A stretch of DNA of 64,000 nucleotides from JAFMDF01 sp965277445 (GCA_965277445.1 CBDICY010000013.1:2852001-2916000); one strand, 5' to 3'; positions 37,102-46,184 are shown, numbered from the stretch's first letter. Notes: a model not told the origin generated them from the letters alone. Translations and numbers: made by a program.

Positions 37102-37659
37102 TTAGGTTTTATCCTTATCTTTTCTGACTCGCCAGAAGTCTTCTCCCCAGTTTTTGTAGAGTTTTTTTTCTAGTGGCAAATAATTTTCTATTCTATCTTC
37201 AAAAATTCCTCTTTTTAATTTTGAAAGAAAAGAAATTAAGCTATTTTCTAAGTATAATCTTTCTATTTCTTCTCCATTTATTTCAATCATCTCAGGAAAT
37301 TCAAGCCATATTGAACCAAAATTGCTTTCATTTAGTGAAAAAACAATAAAGGCATATGGTGGATTACTTACTCTTGCCAGACCAAGAAACCTTTCATTTT
37401 CTTCCCATAAATCTCCTTTGGTTCGACCTATCCAATAACTGTAGATATTTTTATTTGGTATAAAGTAATCAATAATAATATCTTCATTCCAATTTAAAAT
37501 ATGCCCTTTTGGATAGATAAAATTATTAACATTAAAATCGGAGTTACTAGAGATAACTTCTCTATCCGTTCCTAAATCAATAAAATTTAAAAGTCTTAAC
37601 TCTAAAGGAATCTTAACATTGATTTCCTTTTCTATTTTGGAAAAGTCGATGAAATACAT
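37102..37659 (-). CDS. SUKH-like (SMI1/KNR4) immunity protein candidate
   Basis: A 185-residue cytoplasmic protein. The N-terminal KIEKEINVKIPLELRLLNFID matches the SUKH opening (helix, IPxxxRxxL), and the central PYAFIVFSLNESNFGSIWLE strands and C-terminal ENSLISFLSKLKRG helix match the usual closing pattern (V..D..F.EFL). SUKH proteins act as immunity proteins for nuclease toxins, including HNH/WHH types, by binding the toxin domain. Its gene lies 25 bp downstream of, and on the same strand as, a toxin with a WHH domain, which supports this role. Family membership is from sequence pattern only and needs a profile search. Confidence 0.68.
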   Translation of the reverse strand: MYFIDFSKIEKEINVKIPLELRLLNFIDLGTDREVISSNSDFNVNNFIYPKGHILNWNEDIIIDYFIPNKNIYSYWIGRTKGDLWEENERFLGLARVSNPPYAFIVFSLNESNFGSIWLEFPEMIEINGEEIERLYLENSLISFLSKLKRGIFEDRIENYLPLEKKLYKNWGEDFWRVRKDKDKT

Positions 37660-37684
37660 TTTATAATGTTTGCTTGTTTAAAAA

Positions 37685-40033
37685 TTATGGAGAATCAAAA
37701 AAGCCTACCATTGCTTTTTTTACAACAGAAACACCTCCAGCATGTGTTATAGGGTCATGAACTTCTGAAAAAACAGGCATTAAAGTCGAACCATCCTCAT
37801 GATGATGCCATGTAATCTCTTTTTTTGTTCCATCTTGTAATTCAACTCTTACCCTACCTCCACTTCCTTCTACCTTTTCTACACCATTTTGTTTTTTTAA
37901 CCAATTATTAGCACTAGTAAAATCCGAAGTTCTATTTCCTTGAACATTTTCGGTGTAATAATATTTTTTACCACCTAAAGAATAAGGGCGCAAGTCAGGA
38001 AAACCTAAATCAGAAATCCTAACAGTACCACCAGGCGTATCAAAATCACAAGGTAGTGGTTTACAAGCTCTTTTTATTGAACCTTTAAAGAAATTTGCAA
38101 TTACGGTTCTATCATAGTCTGGATTATCTAACATTCTTTGGAGTAAATCAGTATTTTTTCTTACCCAAGCTTTTCTATCACTCAAAATAGACAAGGCTTC
38201 ATAAGGTTCAAAAAAATCTCGATTCTCTACCATCTTCTTATAAAAATCATCATCTATCCCATCTTTTCCAAAAGTTTTAATTAAATTTTTATTGGGTTGA
38301 CCAAAAACTTCATTTAACAATTCCTCACATTTCTTATTAGATGAATTTCTACTAATAGGACAAGGCTTTACTCTTAGTTTTTTCCATGCCTCTAATATTT
38401 CAGGGTCGTCTACAATATTACGCCAAGCTTTCGGCGATAAAACGTTTTTCATCGCATTTAGTGCATCTCCTTCTCCTCCTCCTCCTCCTTTAATAAGATC
38501 ATCTACTTTTTTAGTAAAAGCTTTATCCTTCAATAAATTTGCCAATATTCTTGCTTCCTCTTTTGTCAACTTATTCATAACACCTAACCAGAACCCTCTA
38601 GCAAGTTCATTAAATTTATTCACAGTCTTTACCTCTGTTCCTCCAAAAAATAAGCTAGCAAAATTAAATAATAATTTTGCCTGTTCATATTTAGCATTAT
38701 TACATTTTTTTAAAGAACTACAATTTGTAATTTCATCCAAATAGTTAAAGAATTGCATTGTAACGGCATCATAAAGCATTACCAAATTCTCAAAATCAGC
38801 AAAAAAATCAATGGTCTTATCGACCTTCTGATTTACATCTTTTAATTTTTTGATAGCAGCTTCGCAATCTGCTCCCGTAGAAATTTTAATAGTCTGATTA
38901 ATGTTTAGTTTTATCTGGTCGTAAGTATCTGGATCATTAGTTTTAGCCTCTAGTTTTTGAAAAAACGCTTCATTGATTTCTATGCTATGGCAGAAGGGAT
39001 ATAATAATAAAGCCCTAGATAAATCGGCAATCTCTAGAATTAATTTTCCTAAATCAGCTAAATCCTTAATAATTTGATAAGCACCGTCTAATAGCCCTGC
39101 CGCAAAGGGCAAATCTCTTGCACCTGGAGCGATAGCCGCACATTCCCATAAGCATTTAGGGACAAATCCACCTTTCTTCGGGTCTGTGCTTAAACAAGTA
39201 ACAATTTTTCTGAGGGTGATTAGCCAACCTTCGCCTATAGTTGATTCTAGAAATTGGTCGCCACCACATAAATAATTAATGGGCGCGCTTAAAATATCAT
39301 CAGACATTTCTGAATCCCAGAATAGATGATAGGCGTTAACAATTTCTTGCCCTATATCATTGCTACTTGACGGGCTGGCGCCAATATAAAGCATGGCATT
39401 TTCTCCTTCTCCGCTTACATGCGCCCAAGCCACATTTCCCGCTTCAAATTCTGTCCGAGCAATTTGTAAATCCACACAATTGTCGGAATAAAAATGATTC
39501 AGCCCTGCTATTGCTCCTTGATTAAATATTTGAGAAACATTAATCGTATTTTCGGAGTCTTTAATCTTTACCACCAAATCCTCCATTCTAGAAGACCCCA
39601 AATTTCGTAAGCCACTTCCACCTTCGTAAGTGACGGGAATGCTGATAAAACAGTTTTCGGCAAATAATTCAGTTAAGTTGTCTTCGTCAGGTGGTTTTAA
39701 TTGATTGGTTGCTACTACTTCACAGCCACTTGCATCTGTCACCGTCACTTTATAGGTCGCCGTTTTATTGATGACTAGTTCATTAGTAGCAACTGTTTCT
39801 AGAGAAGGGCTAGACCAATTATAAGTTAAGGCTGTTCCTCCTCCAGTTATTTCTGCAACTAATTTTAGTTGTTGCCCCTCACATAAAACTGCTGGATTGG
39901 GCGTAATTTTTACTTCAAACCCACAATTGCTCGTACAGCTAAATTGACTGGTTTCTACTCGTTGCCCCAGTAAATTAAGCAACGGCAAGATGATACCCAA
40001 TAGGCAAAATCCTAGTTTTCTCTTAATGTTCAT
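37685..40033 (-). CDS. Secreted polymorphic toxin with C-terminal WHH nuclease domain
   Basis: A 782-residue protein with signal peptide (1-23). Residues 35-120 form an Ig-like domain (CEGQQLKLVAEITGGG, YKVTVTDASGCEV). The long middle region (about 120-690) has several hydrophobic helices (AAGLLDGAYQIIKDLADLGK, ILEIADLSRALLLYPF) and a Gly-rich linker (IKGGGGGEGD). The C-terminal 90 residues carry the pattern KYYYTEN..GN, then KKEITWHHHEDGSTLMPVF, EVHDPITHAGGVS. The WHHH..DG..LMPV..EVHD....TGG-type arrangement is the WHH branch of the HNH/endonuclease VII superfamily (toxin of polymorphic systems). The gene is followed by a SUKH-like immunity candidate. Unlike the sorted neighbours it ends in the toxin, with no T9SS tail, so export route is unclear. 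Confidence 0.82.
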   Translation of the reverse strand: MNIKRKLGFCLLGIILPLLNLLGQRVETSQFSCTSNCGFEVKITPNPAVLCEGQQLKLVAEITGGGTALTYNWSSPSLETVATNELVINKTATYKVTVTDASGCEVVATNQLKPPDEDNLTELFAENCFISIPVTYEGGSGLRNLGSSRMEDLVVKIKDSENTINVSQIFNQGAIAGLNHFYSDNCVDLQIARTEFEAGNVAWAHVSGEGENAMLYIGASPSSSNDIGQEIVNAYHLFWDSEMSDDILSAPINYLCGGDQFLESTIGEGWLITLRKIVTCLSTDPKKGGFVPKCLWECAAIAPGARDLPFAAGLLDGAYQIIKDLADLGKLILEIADLSRALLLYPFCHSIEINEAFFQKLEAKTNDPDTYDQIKLNINQTIKISTGADCEAAIKKLKDVNQKVDKTIDFFADFENLVMLYDAVTMQFFNYLDEITNCSSLKKCNNAKYEQAKLLFNFASLFFGGTEVKTVNKFNELARGFWLGVMNKLTKEEARILANLLKDKAFTKKVDDLIKGGGGGEGDALNAMKNVLSPKAWRNIVDDPEILEAWKKLRVKPCPISRNSSNKKCEELLNEVFGQPNKNLIKTFGKDGIDDDFYKKMVENRDFFEPYEALSILSDRKAWVRKNTDLLQRMLDNPDYDRTVIANFFKGSIKRACKPLPCDFDTPGGTVRISDLGFPDLRPYSLGGKKYYYTENVQGNRTSDFTSANNWLKKQNGVEKVEGSGGRVRVELQDGTKKEITWHHHEDGSTLMPVFSEVHDPITHAGGVSVVKKAMVGFFDSP

Positions 40034-40143
40034 GATTGATTATTTTGTTGTTAGTTTGGTTTTGTTTACTGATTTTTGCCTTTTACTTTATTATTGTGCT
40101 TTATTTAATTTTTATGGAGTGGGTAAATAAACCCTTGGGTACT

Positions 40144-40542
40144 TTAGGTTCTTATCAACTGTCTTGCTTTTTCAACTTCTTCCTTGTTTTCAACCCAATC
40201 TTCAAACTTATTAAAATGATTTTCCATTTCATTTTGAAGTTTTGGAAAGAATTTATCTAGGAAACTGATAATATACTCTTCCTTAGCTTTCTCTGGATTA
40301 GTTGCCTTTAATTTTTCTCTGGTTAAAATTACATCTTGAGTAAAATAATATTCTAATAAAAAGCCTATTCTTAAAGGTCTTTCATGTTCTTTGAGAATCC
40401 ATGTTTCTATTCTAGTTCCTCGTTGCTCAACAAAAATTATTTGAAATATTCCTTTCTCATAAACTAATCTTGAATTACTTTCCTTTAATTTAAAATTAAT
40501 GGATTCAAGATATTCACTTAATTGTTGATTCAATTTAATCAT
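40144..40542 (-). CDS. Small immunity-protein candidate, paralogue 1
   Basis: A 132-residue cytoplasmic protein without a signal peptide. It is clearly homologous to the gene at 41066-41446 and to the frameshifted gene between: shared FQIIFVEQRGTRIETWI / FQISIIEQRNNHREVWI, RIGFLLEYYFTQDVILTR / RIDYLLEYHLSKSVSLTR, and EEVEKARQLIR at the C-terminus. Three tandem copies follow the toxin at 41.5-43.1 kb. Tandem small paralogues after a toxin gene are typical of immunity arrays. I do not recognise a named family. Confidence 0.7.
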   Translation of the reverse strand: MIKLNQQLSEYLESINFKLKESNSRLVYEKGIFQIIFVEQRGTRIETWILKEHERPLRIGFLLEYYFTQDVILTREKLKATNPEKAKEEYIISFLDKFFPKLQNEMENHFNKFEDWVENKEEVEKARQLIRT

Positions 40543-40653
40543 TATATATCAATTAATAGTTTGGAATTTAGAATAGAAATTATTCCACCACCATTGATTA
40601 CATCATTATTTTATTGTTGTTGTAGTTGTTTTATATCAGAAATCTAGAACAAA

Positions 40654-41048
40654 CTAAATGAGGTCTAAAGCCTTCTGCGTTTCAGATTTATTCCGAATCC
40701 ATTGGTTATAATCACTAAAACTAAATTGATTTTCATCACATAATATCGGAAGATAGGCCTCTAATAAAGGTATATAGACTTTATGAAAGGTTTCTTTTTT
40801 ATCCGCTCCTTCTCGGTTCTTTTTTACAACTGCTACATCTTTTGTTAAGTAATACTCTAGAAAAAAACCTATTCCCGCTACTTGATTAACACCTTTTTCT
40901 AGATAAACTTCTATTCCATCAAATCGTTGATCTACTATAGTTATCCTAATTTCATTGTTAAAATATATTTCTATAGATTTTTCTTTTTTTCTAAGAAAAA
41001 GCCCTTAGATAATAAATAATCATGCATTTTTTTATTATAAATATTCAT
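40654..41048 (-). pseudogene. Frameshifted immunity-protein paralogue 2
   Basis: The start ATG at 41048-41046 leads to MNIYNKKMHDYLLSKGFFLE and runs into a stop soon after an A7 run (T7 at 40984-40990 on the plus strand). In the next frame the protein continues as KSIEIYFNNEIRITIVDQRF, IEVYLEKGVNQVAGIGFFLEYYLTKDV and ends LDLI at a stop at 40654-40656. Adding one A to the A7 run restores a single 131-residue protein that aligns over its full length with the copies at 40144-40542 and 41066-41446. It is either a real pseudogene, a phase-variable gene or a sequencing error in the homopolymer. Confidence 0.85.
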
Positions 41049-41065
41049 AATTGTAATCAAATAAA

Positions 41066-41446
41066 TTATAATCGAATTAATTGTCTGGCTTTTTCAACCT
41101 CTTCCTTGACTTCTAACCATTTATTATGTTCATCAAAATCAAAATTATGTGTATCGATAATAGTTGGCAAAAATTTCTTTAAAAATGAAAGCACATAGTT
41201 GAAAAAACTATCCGCATCATTCAGTCGTCCTCTAACACTTCTCGTTAAGGAAACACTTTTACTAAGATGATACTCTAATAAATAATCTATTCTAATATTA
41301 GTTCCAGTACCATTTTTGATCCAAACTTCTCTGTGATTATTTCTTTGTTCAATGATGGATATTTGAAAATCTCCTTTCTTATAGACCTCTTCTTTTATCA
41401 AAAGAAATCCTTCTGATTTTAAATAGTTTTTGATTTTTAATTTCAT
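41066..41446 (-). CDS. Small immunity-protein candidate, paralogue 3
   Basis: A 126-residue cytoplasmic protein, first of three tandem paralogues, lying 77 bp after the toxin gene in the same direction. It begins MKLKIKNYLKSEGFLLIKEE and ends EEVEKARQLIRL, nearly the same C-terminus as paralogue 1. A conserved middle part includes IEQRNNHREVWI and LLEYHLSKSVSLTR. Its closeness to the toxin makes it the best candidate for the cognate immunity protein; the others may be spares for related toxins. No known family is recognised. Confidence 0.72.
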   Translation of the reverse strand: MKLKIKNYLKSEGFLLIKEEVYKKGDFQISIIEQRNNHREVWIKNGTGTNIRIDYLLEYHLSKSVSLTRSVRGRLNDADSFFNYVLSFLKKFLPTIIDTHNFDFDEHNKWLEVKEEVEKARQLIRL

Positions 41447-41523
41447 ATTATTTATTTATAAAGTTATTTCATATTTTTTCCTTCTATGTGAAAAATCAAT
41501 AGTACTATACCATGTTAAAATAC

Positions 41524-43137
41524 TCATTTCTTATAAAAAAAAGTATTATCATCAAAAATAAAACCTAATTCTTCTAACAGTTTATGCTCTCTTCCAAAAA
41601 ATGTCAGAGTTCCATCAGCTTTTTCTATATTTCCAAGGACATTCGGATTAGAAATAGCCCTAATAACATCTAAATTCTGTGCAGCCTCTCTTAGCCAAGG
41701 GTCATTAAACGATTCCCAAAATTCTTGGTCACTCACCTGAACATCAGGTACTTTTAAAGCATTTATACCTCCAGGATTTCTTCCTTGTTGGCATAGTTTT
41801 GAATTAAAAATTTTCATTGTTCCTCCACCATTAACCATATCATTAAATCTACCAACAACCGTAGTTGTTTTAGTCCGATGAGCAATAATATCTCCACCGA
41901 AATGTGGATATTTTACAAGTAGTAGATCATTAATTATCTCTCCAACTTGCTCATTCCCTTTTTTAATATTGACTCTAAGTCCATCTTGAACTATATCTAA
42001 ACCATCATTCAACCATCTTAATATTCGTTCTAACCAAGTAAAGTTTGTTCGAAGTCCTGTATTAGCTATTTTACCATAAGCTCTAATGAAAGACTTATTA
42101 TTAAGCAAAGTAACAAGAAAATCAGGATTTATTAAATCAAATACCAAATTATCAATGTTACTAACAATTGTTTTTAATCGTTCGACATTCCTCTCCGTTG
42201 TAATTAAATTTAAGATCGTACCAACCGCTACTTGTATGATTAAATCCTGAGCACTAAAATCCTTAAAAGGTGTCTTAATCACATAAGAAATAATAGCAGT
42301 AATAGTGGAAGAAAGCAACCCTTCCCCATAAGCATCTACTAAGTTAGCCAAAGCGCCGCGGAACCCCTCTTTTATAACATGTGTATAAAATGCTTCACCA
42401 ACTCCTTTAATTCCCTCCTCATAATCGCCTACCCAATACTCTATCATTCCACCAATTCCATAGCTAGCAATTACATTAATTGCAATAGACCAAGGATTTT
42501 TACTGGTTACAAAAGTAGTCACTTTCTTAAACCCTCTCAATAATAACTTCTTTGTCCATTCTCCCAAAGGAGCTTTATTTCGAGCATAGATTGGACTAAA
42601 GCCGCTAACTCGATTGCTAAAAGCTTCTGAAAAAGCAAAATTGCTTAGTATTTTCACATCTAGCCCATCTCCATTTAGATCAATGATATAAATATCTTCG
42701 GTGTAATCTGCTATTCTTCTAGGACTACCTTTTGTCGGAGCTTTCAGTTCTAAAAGCGTAGCGGCACAATTTTCATCGGTTACATAATGAATGGTGGCTT
42801 CGGTAGTTCCTTCTCCCGAACTAGTAAATCCACCTATTAATTCATTCAAATCATCCGTCAATTCAATGATTTCCGTAGCCGAACCATCTTCTGCTGTTTT
42901 TACCGTTAGGCTGACTTTTTTACCTTCCCCTGCTATATTGCTATAAGATTGGTCGCTAATGGCAATAGCCTCCACATCTGAGAAATCAAAATAGCCTTCT
43001 CCTACCAATTCTTTGATTAAGCCTTCTTCGGTGGTGCAGTCTTCGCAGGGGAAGTCCATAGGTATTTTTTCTTCTTGCCCCCACAAAGACAAGGATAAAA
43101 TCATTAAGAAGCCATATATAAATATTCGTTTCATCAT
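41524..43137 (-). CDS. Secreted polymorphic toxin candidate, C-terminal domain not assigned
   Basis: A 537-residue protein with signal peptide (1-20, ending WG). Residues 20-150 are soluble with a C-E-D-C pattern near 33; a short segment IYIIDLNGDGLDVKILSNFA near 155 leads into a region rich in hydrophobic helices (about 215-320: IAINVIASYGIGGMIEYWVG, STITAIISYVIKTPF, IQVAVGTILNLIT) like pre-toxin segments. The last 125 residues form a compact domain: HRTKTTTVVGRFNDMV, LKVPDVQVSDQEFWESFNDPW, LREAAQNLDVIRAISNP, and FFGREHKLLEELGF at the end. I recall similar C-termini in Rhs-type proteins of Bacteroidota but cannot name the family. Three tandem small paralogues follow, supporting the toxin role. 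Confidence 0.62.
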   Translation of the reverse strand: MMKRIFIYGFLMILSLSLWGQEEKIPMDFPCEDCTTEEGLIKELVGEGYFDFSDVEAIAISDQSYSNIAGEGKKVSLTVKTAEDGSATEIIELTDDLNELIGGFTSSGEGTTEATIHYVTDENCAATLLELKAPTKGSPRRIADYTEDIYIIDLNGDGLDVKILSNFAFSEAFSNRVSGFSPIYARNKAPLGEWTKKLLLRGFKKVTTFVTSKNPWSIAINVIASYGIGGMIEYWVGDYEEGIKGVGEAFYTHVIKEGFRGALANLVDAYGEGLLSSTITAIISYVIKTPFKDFSAQDLIIQVAVGTILNLITTERNVERLKTIVSNIDNLVFDLINPDFLVTLLNNKSFIRAYGKIANTGLRTNFTWLERILRWLNDGLDIVQDGLRVNIKKGNEQVGEIINDLLLVKYPHFGGDIIAHRTKTTTVVGRFNDMVNGGGTMKIFNSKLCQQGRNPGGINALKVPDVQVSDQEFWESFNDPWLREAAQNLDVIRAISNPNVLGNIEKADGTLTFFGREHKLLEELGFIFDDNTFFYKK

Positions 43138-43367
43138 CGGTAGTTTTTAATATCTAAAGTTCTTTTTCTGGAAGAATCACTTTTAATAAGCATTATTTTT
43201 CCAGTCTTGTTAGTGGTAAATCACTCACAAGTGCATTCTAATTAGGAATATTTTTATAATAGCCTTTTTGTAAATATTTGAAATATTCAGGTATCTAAAA
43301 GTAGCTTCCCTGAATTTAAATTCTTTGTTTTTGTTATCTCTAGGTTTTGAACTGTTTATCCTACTTT

Positions 43368-44762
43368 TTAGTTTTTTATCATTTTTCCATTTGAAATTGC
43401 CTGACCATTGGCATTGGTAATTTGATAAAAGTAAGTGCCTCGCTTCATATTATTTGTTGGTAGATGATGTACATCACTACTAAGGAAGGTACTGTTAACT
43501 TCTTTTCCTGTATCATCAAAAATAATTAGCTTTCGTTGGTCTTGTATTCTATCAGTTTGTCTTTTAATAAACAATACTTCCTTAAATGGATTTGGATAGA
43601 CCACAAATTGTTCTTGATTATAAGAAACAGTATTGACAGTAGTTGTTCTAGGATGTAAATTTTCAAACCATGCTATTAGTCCTTCATCAGCAGAGGTAAA
43701 AATAACATCCATGTCTCCATCTCCATCTACATCTTCAGTATGTACATAATTAGCACCAGCTATATCTGTTGCTAATATCTTTGGTTCAGAGAAATTACCC
43801 TGTCCATCGTTTTCATACCAAGCTAATTTATTACCTATAAAAGAAGAAGACAAGACATCTATATCACCGTCTAAGTCTAAATCTGCACTAGTAACAAAAG
43901 TAGCTCGCTTAGCTTCGTTTGAAATTACTTTCTTTTCAGAAAAATTACCAAGTCCATCATTTGCATACCAGACTACATTATCATCTCCAAAAGAAGCTGA
44001 AAAAACGTCTAAATCTCCATCTCCGTCCAAATCTGCAACTTGAGCAGCAGTTATACTATCAATATCAGCTGAAATTATATTTTGCTCTGAGAAATTACCC
44101 TGTCCATCATTTGCATACCAAGCGACTTTATTATCACAAGATGAAGGTATCAATATATCCATATCTTCGTCTCCATCTAAGTCTCCACTCCGTATATGGT
44201 TTGCACAAACCGCATCTATTGGAATTATTTTCTGTACGGTAAGATTACCTAGACTATCCTTTTCATACCAAGCTATTTGATTATCTGCATAAGAGGTTGC
44301 TAAAATATCTATATTTTCATCTCCATCTATATCCATACTATAAACAGAAAAAGATACAACTACCCCCCTAGGTAAGATTCGTTCTTCAGAAAAATTACCT
44401 AGTCCATCGTTTTCATACCATGTTACTGTAAAGTTGCTTATGTTAGCTGAAAAAACATCCATATCCATATCTCCATCTATATCTACACTATATATTGAAT
44501 AAGGACCAACAGGACTAATAGCAGTCGGAGATATAATCCGTTCTTCAGAAAAATTACCCAACCCATCATTTGCGTACCATACTATTTTATTTGCTTCTGC
44601 AAAAGCAGTTAAAAGATCGGTATCTCCATCTCCATCTAAATCAGTAGTAAAAAGTGTTCGTCCTGTGCAGGTCTCACAATTCGCAATAACCTTTTGTTCT
44701 GAAAATTGAGCAAAAGTTATAATTGGGATAAATAAGAGCAAACAAGTTTTTAAAATTTTCAT
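43368..44762 (-). CDS. T9SS-sorted seven-bladed FG-GAP/VCBS propeller protein
   Basis: A 464-residue secreted protein with signal peptide (1-18). Seven repeats of about 48 residues follow, each with a calcium-type loop D.DGD.D(I/V)L and a WY.NDG.GNFSE strand (for example IVWYANDGLGNFSEERII), giving a closed seven-bladed beta-propeller similar to integrin alpha FG-GAP repeats. The C-terminal 85 residues are a T9SS type A sorting domain (FVVYPNPFKEVLFIK .. GTYFYQITNANGQ). The repeats are similar to each other at the DNA level. It is probably a surface binding protein; ligand unknown. It lies directly upstream of the toxin gene on the same strand. Confidence 0.85.
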   Translation of the reverse strand: MKILKTCLLLFIPIITFAQFSEQKVIANCETCTGRTLFTTDLDGDGDTDLLTAFAEANKIVWYANDGLGNFSEERIISPTAISPVGPYSIYSVDIDGDMDMDVFSANISNFTVTWYENDGLGNFSEERILPRGVVVSFSVYSMDIDGDENIDILATSYADNQIAWYEKDSLGNLTVQKIIPIDAVCANHIRSGDLDGDEDMDILIPSSCDNKVAWYANDGQGNFSEQNIISADIDSITAAQVADLDGDGDLDVFSASFGDDNVVWYANDGLGNFSEKKVISNEAKRATFVTSADLDLDGDIDVLSSSFIGNKLAWYENDGQGNFSEPKILATDIAGANYVHTEDVDGDGDMDVIFTSADEGLIAWFENLHPRTTTVNTVSYNQEQFVVYPNPFKEVLFIKRQTDRIQDQRKLIIFDDTGKEVNSTFLSSDVHHLPTNNMKRGTYFYQITNANGQAISNGKMIKN

Positions 44763-44834
44763 CTTGAATTTATTTGTTTTTAATCTAAAATATTATTTTA
44801 AGTATCAAAGTACAAAAGCGAAAAGTAGGGTAAT

Positions 44835-45593
44835 TTATTCTTCCTGCCCATCATCATTATTTTGTATATACTCCTCTAAAGATTTATGGTCTAAATGAAT
44901 TACTTTATGAGTACTCACCTCTGGTTTTCCCTCCATTTGTATATTGATATTATAAACACCTCCCTGTAGGTCATTGCCAAAGATTAAATCAATTTGGTTC
45001 TTCCCCTCTTCTACTTTATGTTGTTCTGATAAGACCCCTCTGCCTAGCATATCTATCATCGTGATATTCACCTTTCCTGTTTCTAGTGAATTTAATTCTA
45101 TAGTTAGATTGTTTTGGAAGGGATTGGGGTATAATTTAATTTGATTTTTTTCTGTATTTGAATCATTCAAAATTTTATTTGTGCGCCCTTCTGCTTCATT
45201 ACATATATTATCTCTATCACGAATTATAATATCGAATCTTCTACCTTCAGGATATGCACAAGTTACAATTTGTACGCAATATCCTGTTCTATCATTAGGA
45301 TTTGTTGGATTAAAAACTTCCTGACTATATTCAACGTTAATTGGAGTTCCTTTCAAATTTTTCAAAAAAGTACCTTGTCCTTTGGGCGTTATTTGATCAT
45401 CTACTTCGCAATAAAGAGCAGCATCACAAATATAACCACTCATATAATCAAGCGTACCATTGGAAGAGTTTATAATGTCATTAAAATCTAATTCATACTC
45501 CCCGCTGGCACACCACATCCCCCAAACCCCGCTGCTGCTTAGGACTTGTAGTCCGACAGCTATATGTATTTCGCCTCTGGCGAAAGTAAGCAA
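44835..45593 (-). CDS. Truncated T9SS-sorted protein with RAYT-derived N-terminus
   Basis: The 252-residue frame begins MLTFARGEIHIAVGLQVL with no signal peptide. Its first about 31 residues (through GMWCAS) are read from the flank of the RAYT element (45502-45593), which is repeated beside the second RAYT remnant at 54865. Genuine protein sequence begins near residue 32 (EYELDFNDIINSSNGTLDY) and includes a T9SS type A sorting domain (IKLYPNPFQNNLTIEL .. GGVYNINIQ). The most likely history is insertion of the RAYT element that removed or displaced the 5' end, including the signal peptide, so the protein can no longer be exported. It is effectively a truncated gene. Confidence 0.78.
   Translation of the reverse strand: MLTFARGEIHIAVGLQVLSSSGVWGMWCASGEYELDFNDIINSSNGTLDYMSGYICDAALYCEVDDQITPKGQGTFLKNLKGTPINVEYSQEVFNPTNPNDRTGYCVQIVTCAYPEGRRFDIIIRDRDNICNEAEGRTNKILNDSNTEKNQIKLYPNPFQNNLTIELNSLETGKVNITMIDMLGRGVLSEQHKVEEGKNQIDLIFGNDLQGGVYNINIQMEGKPEVSTHKVIHLDHKSLEEYIQNNDDGQEE
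45502..45590 (-). repeat. 3' flank of RAYT with REP-like hairpins
   Basis: Downstream of the RAYT stop lie two short hairpins: TTTCGCC-AGA-GGCGAAA (45570-45586) and GGACT-TGT-AGTCC (45542-45554). The segment from CCGCTGGCACACC at 45502 to the RAYT gene is repeated at 54865 onward, where the same end is joined to unrelated DNA, so 45502 marks a likely element end. The first hairpin core recurs at about 6810. These are candidate REP units of this RAYT. Confidence 0.72.
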
Positions 45594-45599
45594 TAAAAA

Positions 45600-46184
45600 C
45601 TAAAGACGAATATACCCAACCTCACTCATCGGCGGAATAATTGCTACATCCAATAAACCAGTTCCCTCAAAATAATTACTAGCGCTTGAATACAGATAAT
45701 GGGATGGGCTAGCCACTATTTTTGCATGAACTGGGTTCCAATGAATATACGCTAGTTTTTGCTCGATTACTCGTGGACTCCATAATTCAATTGGGTGATT
45801 ATCTGATTGCCAAAACTGAAAAGTCCGATTGCGTTGGATCCCTTTGGCAAAATAACCGAATAAATAAGTGAGCCATTCTCGCCTACTTTCTCCTGCTTTA
45901 ACATCCTGAATCTTTTTGTTGATTTGCTTAGCCGTAAAACTTTTAAAGTCCCGAAGAATGTCAGACAAGGTATTCGTTTCGCTTCTAGATTTTGCGATTA
46001 GGTGAATATGATTACTCATAATCACGTAAGCATAAACCACTAATCCTTTTTCTTGGATACAATAGTTAAGGCTTTCTAAGATGATGTCTCGATAACTTGC
46101 TCTGGTAAAAACATCAATCCAACCGACTGTTGTAAGCGTTAGAAAATAAAGTCCTTTTTGGTCATGTATTTTATACTTTCCCAT
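45600..46184 (-). CDS. REP-associated tyrosine transposase (RAYT, Y1_Tnp type)
   Basis: A 194-residue HUH-type transposase of the IS200/RAYT group. It has LYFLTLTTVGWIDVFTRASY near its start, then VYAYVIMSNHIHLIAKS, where HIH is the metal-binding HUH motif. A Tyr further on lies in HPIELWSPRVIEQKLAYIHWNPV and a C-terminal HYLYSSASNYFEG, typical of RAYTs. RAYTs are single-copy-like domesticated transposases that act on short REP palindromes. Its flanks here carry REP-like hairpins and it lies inside a damaged T9SS gene, so it is either a mobile RAYT or a recent arrival. A 3' fragment of a second copy is at 54865-55086. Confidence 0.92.
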   Translation of the reverse strand: MGKYKIHDQKGLYFLTLTTVGWIDVFTRASYRDIILESLNYCIQEKGLVVYAYVIMSNHIHLIAKSRSETNTLSDILRDFKSFTAKQINKKIQDVKAGESRREWLTYLFGYFAKGIQRNRTFQFWQSDNHPIELWSPRVIEQKLAYIHWNPVHAKIVASPSHYLYSSASNYFEGTGLLDVAIIPPMSEVGYIRL

